The position numbers were made by a program, and so were the translations under genes. A model generated the notes under the pieces. It did not search any database, had not been told where the DNA came from, and saw nothing but the letters and a program-made list of their open reading frames with translations. A stretch of DNA of 39,760 bases. It comes from an uncultured Collinsella sp. (GTDB taxonomy: Bacteria; Actinomycetota; Coriobacteriia; Coriobacteriales; Coriobacteriaceae). Where the stretch lies: positions 1 to 39,760 of the forward strand of contig CABUWD010000005.1 in NCBI GenBank assembly GCA_902495155.1. The letters run 5' to 3'. Shown here piece by piece: positions 15,431 to 22,420 of this stretch (the first letter of the stretch is position 1; every line of letters starts with the position of its first letter).

Positions 15431-16400
15431 GAGCCTCCCCTCCCTTGCAGAAAAACGGAATGATCAGATCGTCAAAATCCTGAATCTCCTCGTGGCCAAA
15501 GCCTTCAAAGAACTCATGACGCTTTTCGCAGGTCAGATTGTTATAGACCGCAAACTGCGTCGCTGGCGGACAGACGATATCGGCTGTGCCGGTGCCAAAC
15601 AGCACGGGGCATTTGACCATAGGGGCAAAGTTCTTGGAATCGAAGTACGCCAGCTTGGCATAGGCTTCGTCAATACGAGTCGAGTCCTCGTCAAACCAGC
15701 GAGACCAATAGCGCAGGCCCTCGTAGGCAATGTCGTCGGCATCCAAATCCCAGACCAGGCGGAAATCTGACAGGAAGGGATAGAGGATGGCGGCGCGATT
15801 GATAAGCTCGCTGTTAAGTGCACAGGTCGCAATGCCCAAACCGCCGCCCTGCGACGCGCCGTTCACAAACACACGGGCAAGATCGATGCCCTCGAGCTCG
15901 CGAACGATACGGCACAGGATGCGAATATCTTGGTGCAAGCGGACATAGTAGAGGTTGGCCGGGTCGCCGTCGATACCGGCGACGATATGCCCGGCAACCG
16001 TTGTGCCCTCAAATCCACCAATGTCCTCGGAGGGACCTCCTTGGCCGGGGCAGTCGAGGGCGATGAGTGCCATGCCCATGCCCGCAAACGACGCCTGCTC
16101 AAACCAGCTGCGGCTTGCACCCGGATACCCATGGAACTGAAGTACCAATGGCACGGGCTCGTCCGAGACGGGTTTAAGGTACTTGGCATGCAGGCGAGCG
16201 CCACACATGCCGGTATACCAGAGGTCGAAAAGCTGGCAGGTCGCGGCATCGGTGACCGATGCCGTCTCGATCGCGTAGTCAAGCCCGACGGCGTCGGCCT
16301 CGGCCATGCGATCCTTCCAAAAGAGATCGAAATCTGATGGACGGGGCATGGCGCCTCGATATTCACCAAATTGATGTTGTAGCTCCTGAGCACTTGGCAT
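15423..16400 (-). CDS. AXE1/CE7-family acetylesterase (cephalosporin-C deacetylase-like), possibly sialate O-acetylesterase
   Basis: A 325-residue alpha/beta-hydrolase of carbohydrate esterase family 7, a normal length. The N-terminus EYRGAMPRPSDFDLFW is the usual CE7 opening. Ser183 lies in the family motif GASQGG, Asp274 in GTADIVCPP and His303 in GFGHEE, giving a full triad. The oxyanion-side motif FHGYPG is near residues 89-94. Start choice: the ATG at 16400 has AAAGG 15 nt upstream, and a TTG 15 nt earlier is an alternative. No signal peptide is seen, so it should act in the cytoplasm on imported substrate. Known CE7 enzymes deacetylate small sugars and xylo-oligomers; removal of O-acetyl groups from sialic acids is inferred from the operon. 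Confidence 0.82.
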   Translation of the reverse strand: MPSAQELQHQFGEYRGAMPRPSDFDLFWKDRMAEADAVGLDYAIETASVTDAATCQLFDLWYTGMCGARLHAKYLKPVSDEPVPLVLQFHGYPGASRSWFEQASFAGMGMALIALDCPGQGGPSEDIGGFEGTTVAGHIVAGIDGDPANLYYVRLHQDIRILCRIVRELEGIDLARVFVNGASQGGGLGIATCALNSELINRAAILYPFLSDFRLVWDLDADDIAYEGLRYWSRWFDEDSTRIDEAYAKLAYFDSKNFAPMVKCPVLFGTGTADIVCPPATQFAVYNNLTCEKRHEFFEGFGHEEIQDFDDLIIPFFCKGGEAHV

Positions 16401-16438
16401 GGCTCGTGAACCCAACCTTTCGAAATCGCAACGGAGGT

Positions 16439-16462
16439 GCGCCCGGCAAGGGAGCCGGGCGC
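16439..16462 (-). promoter_or_regulatory. GC-rich stem-loop between the second ATPase gene and the first esterase gene
   Basis: Nine-base perfect arms GCGCCCGGC and GCCGGGCGC with a 6-nt loop. No U-run follows on the minus strand. It probably marks the boundary between transporter and catabolic parts of the transcript, by stabilising or processing the mRNA. Confidence 0.65.
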
Positions 16463-16480
16463 GCGGGAGGGAAAGCGAGG

Positions 16481-17308
16481 CTACTCGCCGAGCTTGGGGT
16501 GCAGCAGCGACGGCGCAGCGCCGAGCAGCATCTTGGTGTAGGGGTCCTGGGGATGCTGGAAGACCTGCTTGGCCTCGCCCTGCTCGACGATCTTGCCGCC
16601 ATTCATAACGATGATGTCGTCAGAGATATAGCGGACCGTCTGGATGTCATGGCTGATGAACACCATGGCCAGGCCGAGCTCCTTCTTAAGGTCGGTCAGC
16701 AGGTTCAGAATCTGCGCGCGGACCGAAACGTCCAGAGCCGAGGTGGGCTCGTCGGCGATGATGGCATCGGGGTTCAGCGACAGGGCACGGGCAATTGCGA
16801 CGCGCTGACGCTGGCCGCCCGAAAGCTGGCCGGGAAGAACCTCGGCAGCGGAGCTGGGCAGACCGGTGAGCTCCAGGAGTTCCTTGACGCGCTTCTCCTG
16901 CTCGGCCTCGGTACCCAGGTTGTGGACGCGCATGGGGTCGAGCAGCTGCTCGCGAACGACCATGCGGGGGTTGAGCGCCGTGGCCGGGTTCTGGAACACG
17001 ACCGAGATGACGCGACCCATGTGGCGACGGTCCTCGGCGGTACGTTTGGTAACGTCCTTGCCCTTAAAGTAGACCTTGCCGCTCGTGGGGGCCTGCAGGC
17101 CGCACATGACGTTAGCGGTGGTGGACTTACCGCAACCGGACTCGCCGACGATGCCGATCGTCTGACCGGGCATGAGCTTAATCGTTACACCCTGGACGGC
17201 GTGAACCAGGTTGGGGTGCAGAATCGAGCCGGTACGGGTCCTAAAGGTGACGTGGACGTCATCAAGGAAGATGATCGGCTCGACGCCGTTGACTGCGGTC
17301 TCGCTCAT
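16481..17308 (-). CDS. ABC transporter ATPase, DppF/OppF type (sialic-acid operon)
   Basis: A 275-residue nucleotide-binding protein. Walker A is GESGCGKS with Lys61, the Q-loop is VVFQNP near 103-108, the signature LSGGQRQ starts at 162, and Walker B is AIIADEP with Asp186-Glu187. It is shorter than usual for the OppF group, ending soon after the FQHPQDPYTKMLL helix, and it lacks the long C-terminal extension. The ATG directly abuts the stop of the fused permease-ATPase gene (0 nt), so they are translationally coupled. It should form the ATPase heterodimer with the C-terminal half of that fusion. Substrate assignment (sialic acid) is by context only. Confidence 0.9.
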   Translation of the reverse strand: MSETAVNGVEPIIFLDDVHVTFRTRTGSILHPNLVHAVQGVTIKLMPGQTIGIVGESGCGKSTTANVMCGLQAPTSGKVYFKGKDVTKRTAEDRRHMGRVISVVFQNPATALNPRMVVREQLLDPMRVHNLGTEAEQEKRVKELLELTGLPSSAAEVLPGQLSGGQRQRVAIARALSLNPDAIIADEPTSALDVSVRAQILNLLTDLKKELGLAMVFISHDIQTVRYISDDIIVMNGGKIVEQGEAKQVFQHPQDPYTKMLLGAAPSLLHPKLGE

Positions 17309-19324
17309 CTACATCACCTCCGCGTGAGGGGTCAAACCATTTGCCTTGAGCACCTCGTCGGGGAGCTCGGAATAGAAGTGCTCGGTGCCGGGCACGCGCT
17401 TGAAGACCGGACGGGTATCCAGGCCAATACGCGGATGGCTCGAGCGGGGTGCGAAGCGATCGCCCTTGGGGAAATCGCGCGGGCTGGGAACGGCGCCGGG
17501 GACCTGGTGCAGACGGCCCGAGCCGCTCTCGATGGACAGAACGGAGCCCAGAAGACCGCGGGTGTACTCGTGGATCGGGTTGGTGAGCAGCTCCTTGGTG
17601 GGTGCCTGCTCGATAACCTGACCGGCGTACATAACCGTGATGTTGTGGGCGACCTCGGCGACCAGAGCCAGGTCATGCGAAACGAAGATCATGGCAAAGC
17701 CGAGCTTGGCCTGAAGATCGTTGAGCAGCTTGATGACCTGCTTCTGGACGGTAACGTCCAGAGCGGTCGTGGGCTCGTCGCAGATGACCAGCTTGGGGTC
17801 GCGGGTAAGGGCCATAGCGATCAGGACACGCTGACGCTGGCCGCCGGAGAGCTCATGCGGATAGCTCTCGAGCGTGCGCTTGGGATCGAGGCCGACGAGC
17901 TCCAGGAGCTCCTCGGCGCTGCGGGTTCCGCCGCGCTTGGTGAGCTGCTTCATCTGGGCAGAGATGAGCATGGAAGGGTTGAGCGAGGACAGAGCGTCCT
18001 GATAGACCATAGCGATATCGGTACCGCGCAGGCCGAACCACTCCTTCTTGCTCATCTTGAGCAGGTCACGGCCCTCCCAGAGGACCTCGCCGGAAAGGTG
18101 CTCGTCCTCATCGGTCAGGCCCATGATAGCCAGCGTGGTGATGGACTTACCGCAACCGGACTCGCCCACCAGGCCCATGGTCTGACCAGGACGGACGTCA
18201 AAGTTGACATGGTCGACGACGTTGATATCACCGTGATGCTCAAACTGGATGCAGAAGTCACGGACCGAGAGAATCGGTTCGACAGACTCGTCGGGCACAT
18301 GGCGATCGTCACGCTTGAGCTCGACATCGCGCAGGGCGCCAAGGCGAGCGGAGAGGGACTGGGCCTGCTCCTTGTAGGCGCGAACGGGGTCGGAGACCAG
18401 CAGGTCGGCCTCGCGACGCTTGGAGGAATCGGTCGGATCCAGGGCGGCGGAGGGAGCAGCGGCCATGGCGTCGGTAATGCCCTCGGAGAGGATGTTGAGC
18501 GCCAGGCAGGTGATCATGATGGCCAGGCCCGGGAACAGCGCCTGCCACCAACGGCCAGCGAGCACGCCGCCGCGGGCGTCGGCGAGGATGTTGCCCCAGG
18601 TAGCGGTGGGCTCTTGGATACCAGCGCCGATGAAGGTCAGCGAGGCCTCGAAGATGATGGCGTCGGCGACCAGGGTAACGGTAAAGACCATGATCGGGGC
18701 GATGCAGTTACGCAGAACATGCTTGATCAAAATCCACGGAGCCTTGGCGCCGGAAACGATGACCGCGCGGACATAGTCCTCGCCGTACTCGGACACGATG
18801 TTGGCGCGTACGATACGGGCAATCTGCGGAGTGTACATAAAGCCGATGGCGAAGATGATCGACGGCACGGAGTTGCCCAGGATGGAGACGAAGACGGCCG
18901 CGAGGGCGATGCCCGGGATGGACATGATGATGTCCAAGATACGCATGATCGTCTCGGAGACGGCCTTGCGCGAAACCGCTGCAAGGGCGCCCACGACCGA
19001 GCCGCAGACCAGAGCCATGGCGGTGGCGCCAAAGCCGATAATCAGCGAGTAACGACCACCGTAGAGCATACGCGACAGAATGTCGCGACCCTTATCGTCG
19101 GTACCGAAAATAAATCCGTTGCCGGGAGCCTGGCGAGCCGTAAAGATCTCGACCGGGCTATAGGGGGCAAGAAGGGGCGCCAGAATCGCAGTCAGGGCGA
19201 CCAGCACCAGCACGACGGCGGCAATCTTAGAAGACAGCGTCATCTTCTTCCAGCCACCGAGCTTGAGCCCCTTGGAGGCAGCCTTCTCGAGCTGCTCGGT
19301 TTGCTTCTCTCGAATCTTTACCAT
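17309..19324 (-). CDS. Fused ABC transporter permease-ATPase (DppC + DppD) of the sialic-acid operon
   Basis: A single 671-residue protein. Residues 1-290 are a DppC-type permease: a charged start, TM1 near 33-54, the hallmark FGTDDKGRDILSRMLYGGR at 73-91, five more membrane segments, and the EAA loop around 179-206. A charged linker of about 60 residues (290-350) leads to a DppD-type ATPase with Walker A GESGCGKS (Lys393), signature LSGGQRQ (492-498) and Walker B VICDEP (Asp516-Glu517). In the C-terminal tail the common PxGCxFxPRC pattern reads FPKGDRFAPRSS, so both Cys are lost. The frame is continuous across the join. Family knowledge: Dpp-like SAT transporters carry sialic acid in some bacteria. 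Confidence 0.93.
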   Translation of the reverse strand: MVKIREKQTEQLEKAASKGLKLGGWKKMTLSSKIAAVVLVLVALTAILAPLLAPYSPVEIFTARQAPGNGFIFGTDDKGRDILSRMLYGGRYSLIIGFGATAMALVCGSVVGALAAVSRKAVSETIMRILDIIMSIPGIALAAVFVSILGNSVPSIIFAIGFMYTPQIARIVRANIVSEYGEDYVRAVIVSGAKAPWILIKHVLRNCIAPIMVFTVTLVADAIIFEASLTFIGAGIQEPTATWGNILADARGGVLAGRWWQALFPGLAIMITCLALNILSEGITDAMAAAPSAALDPTDSSKRREADLLVSDPVRAYKEQAQSLSARLGALRDVELKRDDRHVPDESVEPILSVRDFCIQFEHHGDINVVDHVNFDVRPGQTMGLVGESGCGKSITTLAIMGLTDEDEHLSGEVLWEGRDLLKMSKKEWFGLRGTDIAMVYQDALSSLNPSMLISAQMKQLTKRGGTRSAEELLELVGLDPKRTLESYPHELSGGQRQRVLIAMALTRDPKLVICDEPTTALDVTVQKQVIKLLNDLQAKLGFAMIFVSHDLALVAEVAHNITVMYAGQVIEQAPTKELLTNPIHEYTRGLLGSVLSIESGSGRLHQVPGAVPSPRDFPKGDRFAPRSSHPRIGLDTRPVFKRVPGTEHFYSELPDEVLKANGLTPHAEVM

Positions 19325-19327
19325 AAT

Positions 19328-20284
19328 CTACACCGTCCTGATGCGCGGGTTGATGAGCAGGTAGAGCATGTCAACCACGATGTTGATGATGATGAAGGCA
19401 AGAGCAACGACGATGACGACGCCCTGAACCAGGTTCGCCTCGTTGCCCTGAACGCCCTGCAGAATCGCGGTGCCCATGCCGGGGAGGTTGAAGATAACCT
19501 CGATGACGACGGCGCCGCCCATGAGGTAACCGATCTTAAGACCGAGGGTGGTGACCGGGGTGATCAGCGCATTGCGAAGAACGTTGATGCCGACGACGAC
19601 CTTCTCGGGAACGCCGGCGCCGCGAGCCATACGGACATAATCCTTGTCGAGCTCCTCGACCATGGCGGTACGCACGATACGAGTCATCTGGCCCGTCAGC
19701 GGAAATGCCAAGGCGATGGCGGGCATGATCATACGTCCCAGATAGCCAACCGGATTCGTGGTGAAGTGAGGCAGAGCACCCGATGCCGGGAGCACCTTAA
19801 GGTAGGAAGAGAACAGCAGGATCAACAGAACGGCAAGCCAGAACGACGGGGTTGCCAAGCCGGCGATGGAAAAGACGCGGATCACTTGGTCCGGCCATTT
19901 GTCGCGATACAGTGCCGCGATGACGCCGAGCAAAAACGAAACGACCGCACCGATAGCAAGACCGATAAAGGTCAGCTGCATCGTGACGGGCAGGGCCGTG
20001 GAGATGCGCTTGGCAACGGAGTTGCGAGCAGCACCATAGGTGCCCATGTCGCCATGGATCAAATCGCCCATATAGCGCACGTAGCGCACGGGCCAGGGGT
20101 CGTCCAGACCATACTTCTCATGGTACTCGGCAACCGCCTCGGGCGAGGCACCGTCACCCAACGCCGTGTAGGCGGGGTCGGTCTTGGAGAACGACATAAG
20201 GAAGAACACCAGGACGGTGACGCCCAATGCCATGATCGGCAGCGCCACAAGACGCCTTCCAATCAAACGTAGCAAGTTGTTCAC
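19328..20284 (-). CDS. ABC transporter permease, DppB type (sialic-acid operon)
   Basis: A 318-residue permease with TM1 right after the N-terminus (LIGRRLVALPIMALGVTVL) and six predicted membrane segments. The cytoplasmic EAA loop (MARGAGVPEKVVVGINVLRN) is near 213-232, and the ending LLINPRIRT is typical of DppB. I choose a GTG start at 20284 because GGGGAGAG lies 3-6 nt upstream; a longer frame is open but has no site. It lies 3 nt before the fusion gene, with which it forms the channel. The gap to the binding-protein gene (157 nt) holds a stem-loop. Confidence 0.92.
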   Translation of the reverse strand: MNNLLRLIGRRLVALPIMALGVTVLVFFLMSFSKTDPAYTALGDGASPEAVAEYHEKYGLDDPWPVRYVRYMGDLIHGDMGTYGAARNSVAKRISTALPVTMQLTFIGLAIGAVVSFLLGVIAALYRDKWPDQVIRVFSIAGLATPSFWLAVLLILLFSSYLKVLPASGALPHFTTNPVGYLGRMIMPAIALAFPLTGQMTRIVRTAMVEELDKDYVRMARGAGVPEKVVVGINVLRNALITPVTTLGLKIGYLMGGAVVIEVIFNLPGMGTAILQGVQGNEANLVQGVVIVVALAFIIINIVVDMLYLLINPRIRTV

Positions 20285-20345
20285 GTTCTCTCCCCTTTCT
20301 TTTGTCGGTAGGACCAACTGGTATATGAGTACGGATACTCATTAC

Positions 20346-20379
20346 AAGACCCGAGCGACATCGTTGCCGCCCGGGTCTT
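20346..20379 (-). promoter_or_regulatory. Stem-loop between the binding-protein and permease genes
   Basis: Arms AAGACCCG and CGGGTCTT, with further internal pairing (GCGAC with GTTGC). On the minus strand it is followed by TTGTAATG, too weak for full termination. It occupies the same place as the oppA/oppB hairpin at 2351-2380 but the sequence is unrelated. Confidence 0.55.
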
Positions 20380-20441
20380 TGTTTCAACTATGAGGATACG
20401 GTCCCAACGACCGACATCCTGCATACAGACTCAAGCGAGTC

Positions 20442-22055
20442 TTACGCCTTGACGGTCGCAACGCCCCTGAAGGACATGCTCGTCGTGCCGATGCCCTTGA
20501 AGCCATCGAGGGCCTCGCCGTTGGGTGCAGTGGACGGATCGTCCCAGGAAGCGGAGACGGTCTTGACGTGGACAACGGGGTACAGAACGGCGTTGTCGGC
20601 AATGATGTCGAAGCACTCGTTCCACTTCTTCTGCTGCTCGTCGCCCTCGGCGGCAAGAGCCTCGTCCATGAGGCCGTGGAGCTTCTGCCACTCAGCGGAC
20701 TCCTTCCACGGGCAACGGGTCTGCATCCAGACGTTGTCGCCGTACCACCAGTTGAGCAGCAGGTCGGGGTCGGCGCCGAAGCAGGAAGGATCACCAGGGG
20801 CAAGGAGGATATCGTAGGCCTCGCCGCCGTCGATGGCAGCGTAAGTGGCCGGCGAGGTATCGGTCTGGATGGTCACATCGAAGCCGAGAGCGTCGAGGTC
20901 GTTCTTGACCTGGGCGGCCATGCCCTTAATCTGCTCGTTGTCGGTGGTGCGCAGGGTGATGGCACCCGGGGTGATGCCAGACTCCTCGATGAGCTTCTTA
21001 GCCTTCTTGGCGTCGGTCTTGTACACCGTGGAAGCCTCATGATAGTTGGTGAAGCTCTTGGGCAGGTAGCAGCTGGCAGCGGTGGCAAGGCCGGCGAAGG
21101 TGTTGCTGACCATCTTCTCGGTGTCGAGCGCATACATGACAGCCTGACGGACCTTGACGTTGTTCCAAGGCTCCTTGGCGACGTTGAACATGATGAAGCG
21201 GGTGCCGAAACCCTGAACGTTATCGATCTTGCAGCCGGCGCTCTCGAGCTGGTCGACGGCGTCAGCGGTAACGAGCTCCATAACGAGCGTGGAGCCCTCC
21301 TGCTGAGCGGTAACGCGAGCGGTGGGGTCGGTCAGGATGCTGTACTGGATCTTCTTATCCTCGGCAGCATACTCACCGTTGTACTCGGGGTTGGGAACCA
21401 AGGTGATCTCGGTATCGGAGATAGAGTCGTACATCCAGGGGCCGGAACCGATCGGCTGCTTGGCGCGATCCTCCTCGGTCTGGGTGGCCGGAGTAACGCG
21501 GACGATGGCCAGACGATCCTTGAGCAGGGAGAAGTTGGGGACCTTAGTCTTGACCGTCACGGTGCTGGCGTCCTTGGCCTCGATGGACTCGAAGGGCTGG
21601 AAGAACGGAGCATAGGTAGCGGAAGCGGCGCAAGCGGTGTAGGAGGCAACGACATCGTCAGCGGTGACCTCGGTGCCATCGGAGAACTTGGCGCCCTTGC
21701 GGATGGTGACCTCGAAAGTGGTGTCGTCCACAGACTTGGGATCGTCGGTGGCGAGCTCGTTGAAGGTGCTGTAGTCGTGGTAATCGATGCCGTAGAGGCC
21801 CTCGACGACGTGCCAGTTAGCACCCAGGCCCACAGCGGAGCCAGTGCTGGCGGGATCGAAGCTGGACGGAGCGTAAGCGGAACCAGCGGTGATCACGCCG
21901 CCGCCACGGTTGGCGGAATCGGTGGAGCCGGAAGCGGAACCCTCGTCGCTAGAGCTGCCACCGCAGCCGGTGAGACCAAGCCCTGCGACAGCAGCGACGC
22001 TGCCGGTGAGGCCGAGGAACGAACGCCTGGACATACCCTTGTTGATGATGGCCAT
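20442..22055 (-). CDS. ABC transporter substrate-binding lipoprotein (SBP_bac_5) of the sialic-acid operon
   Basis: A 537-residue binding protein, first gene of the operon. The ATG at 22055 has AGGAG 5 nt upstream. The N-terminus has a clear twin-arginine motif SRRSFLG (Arg10-Arg11), a hydrophobic run and the lipobox LTGC with Cys31, then a Gly/Ser/Asp-rich tether. It should be a Tat-exported lipoprotein on the outer face of the membrane. The body follows the peptide/nickel binding fold (NVKVRQAVMYALDTEKMV near the hinge). By family alone it would be a peptide binder; the downstream Nan enzymes suggest sialic acid or a sialylated sugar. Confidence 0.88.
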   Translation of the reverse strand: MAIINKGMSRRSFLGLTGSVAAVAGLGLTGCGGSSSDEGSASGSTDSANRGGGVITAGSAYAPSSFDPASTGSAVGLGANWHVVEGLYGIDYHDYSTFNELATDDPKSVDDTTFEVTIRKGAKFSDGTEVTADDVVASYTACAASATYAPFFQPFESIEAKDASTVTVKTKVPNFSLLKDRLAIVRVTPATQTEEDRAKQPIGSGPWMYDSISDTEITLVPNPEYNGEYAAEDKKIQYSILTDPTARVTAQQEGSTLVMELVTADAVDQLESAGCKIDNVQGFGTRFIMFNVAKEPWNNVKVRQAVMYALDTEKMVSNTFAGLATAASCYLPKSFTNYHEASTVYKTDAKKAKKLIEESGITPGAITLRTTDNEQIKGMAAQVKNDLDALGFDVTIQTDTSPATYAAIDGGEAYDILLAPGDPSCFGADPDLLLNWWYGDNVWMQTRCPWKESAEWQKLHGLMDEALAAEGDEQQKKWNECFDIIADNAVLYPVVHVKTVSASWDDPSTAPNGEALDGFKGIGTTSMSFRGVATVKA

Positions 22056-22420
22056 GTCTTCTCCTATCAATAGAGAATCTTACTCGGGAGCACCTAGACT
22101 TGCCCCCGCGCAACTTGCGGACGATATATACCTTACCTACCGACGAACCCAACTGAGGTGCCGCGCTCGGCGACCGATACATACATACGCTTGAACGGTA
22201 TTTACTACCGTTCACCGAATTCGTTGACAAACGATTCGCCAGACAGTATGTATCGGCGAGGTGAGATATCAGTCTTCGTCAACCCGCAGGATAGCAGGGT
22301 TGTTCACCATGGCTAGTCAAACGTTTTAGCGTTAATAAAACCCGAAACCAGCAGGCAATCATGGCGAAATAAATGGTTGAAAATCGCGCAATCATGTATA
22401 TCAGTTGTTTAGACTCGTGT
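22056..22420 (-). other. 365-bp intergenic region: control region of the sialic-acid operon
   Basis: There is no gene here. It separates uvrC (ends 22421) from the operon. It holds a 23-bp palindrome (22192-22214), a flanking inverted pair CCGATACATAC (22174-22184) / GTATGTATCGG (22246-22256), and an AAACGTTTTA element (22319-22328). On the minus strand there are two weak promoter candidates: TTGTCA-17-TAGTAA, overlapping the palindrome, and TTGGGT-16-TATATA nearer the gene. I see no clear terminator for uvrC, so read-through into the operon is possible. Confidence 0.6.
22192..22214. promoter_or_regulatory. 23-bp perfect inverted repeat, likely operator of the sialic-acid operon
   Basis: Nine-base perfect arms TGAACGGTA and TACCGTTCA are separated by 5 bp. 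It lies about 140 bp upstream of the binding-protein start and overlaps the -10 position of the TTGTCA-17-TAGTAA promoter candidate. This is a typical layout for repression by a dimeric regulator of unknown family. No regulator gene lies in the operon. Confidence 0.6.

Noticed and set aside
17121..18182. A repeated DNA segment (near-identical stretches around 17129 and 18150)
   Set aside because: The similarity is the conserved Walker A coding region of two homologous ATPases, not a mobile or structural repeat.
16259..20272. A 1337-codon open frame on the plus strand opposite the transporter genes
   Set aside because: It runs exactly opposite three clear ABC transporter genes, and its composition (rich in His, Arg, Gly, Asp) has no domain pattern. 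Such long antisense frames arise because the sense genes avoid codons TTA, CTA and TCA.
20442..22055. A second plain oligopeptide transporter
   Set aside because: Family alone would allow it, but co-directional, tightly spaced Nan enzymes downstream make a sialic-acid role more likely. Peptide transport is not excluded.
22056..22420. A riboswitch or small RNA in the long gap before the sialic-acid operon
   Set aside because: I could match no known riboswitch core. The visible symmetry is better read as DNA operator sites.
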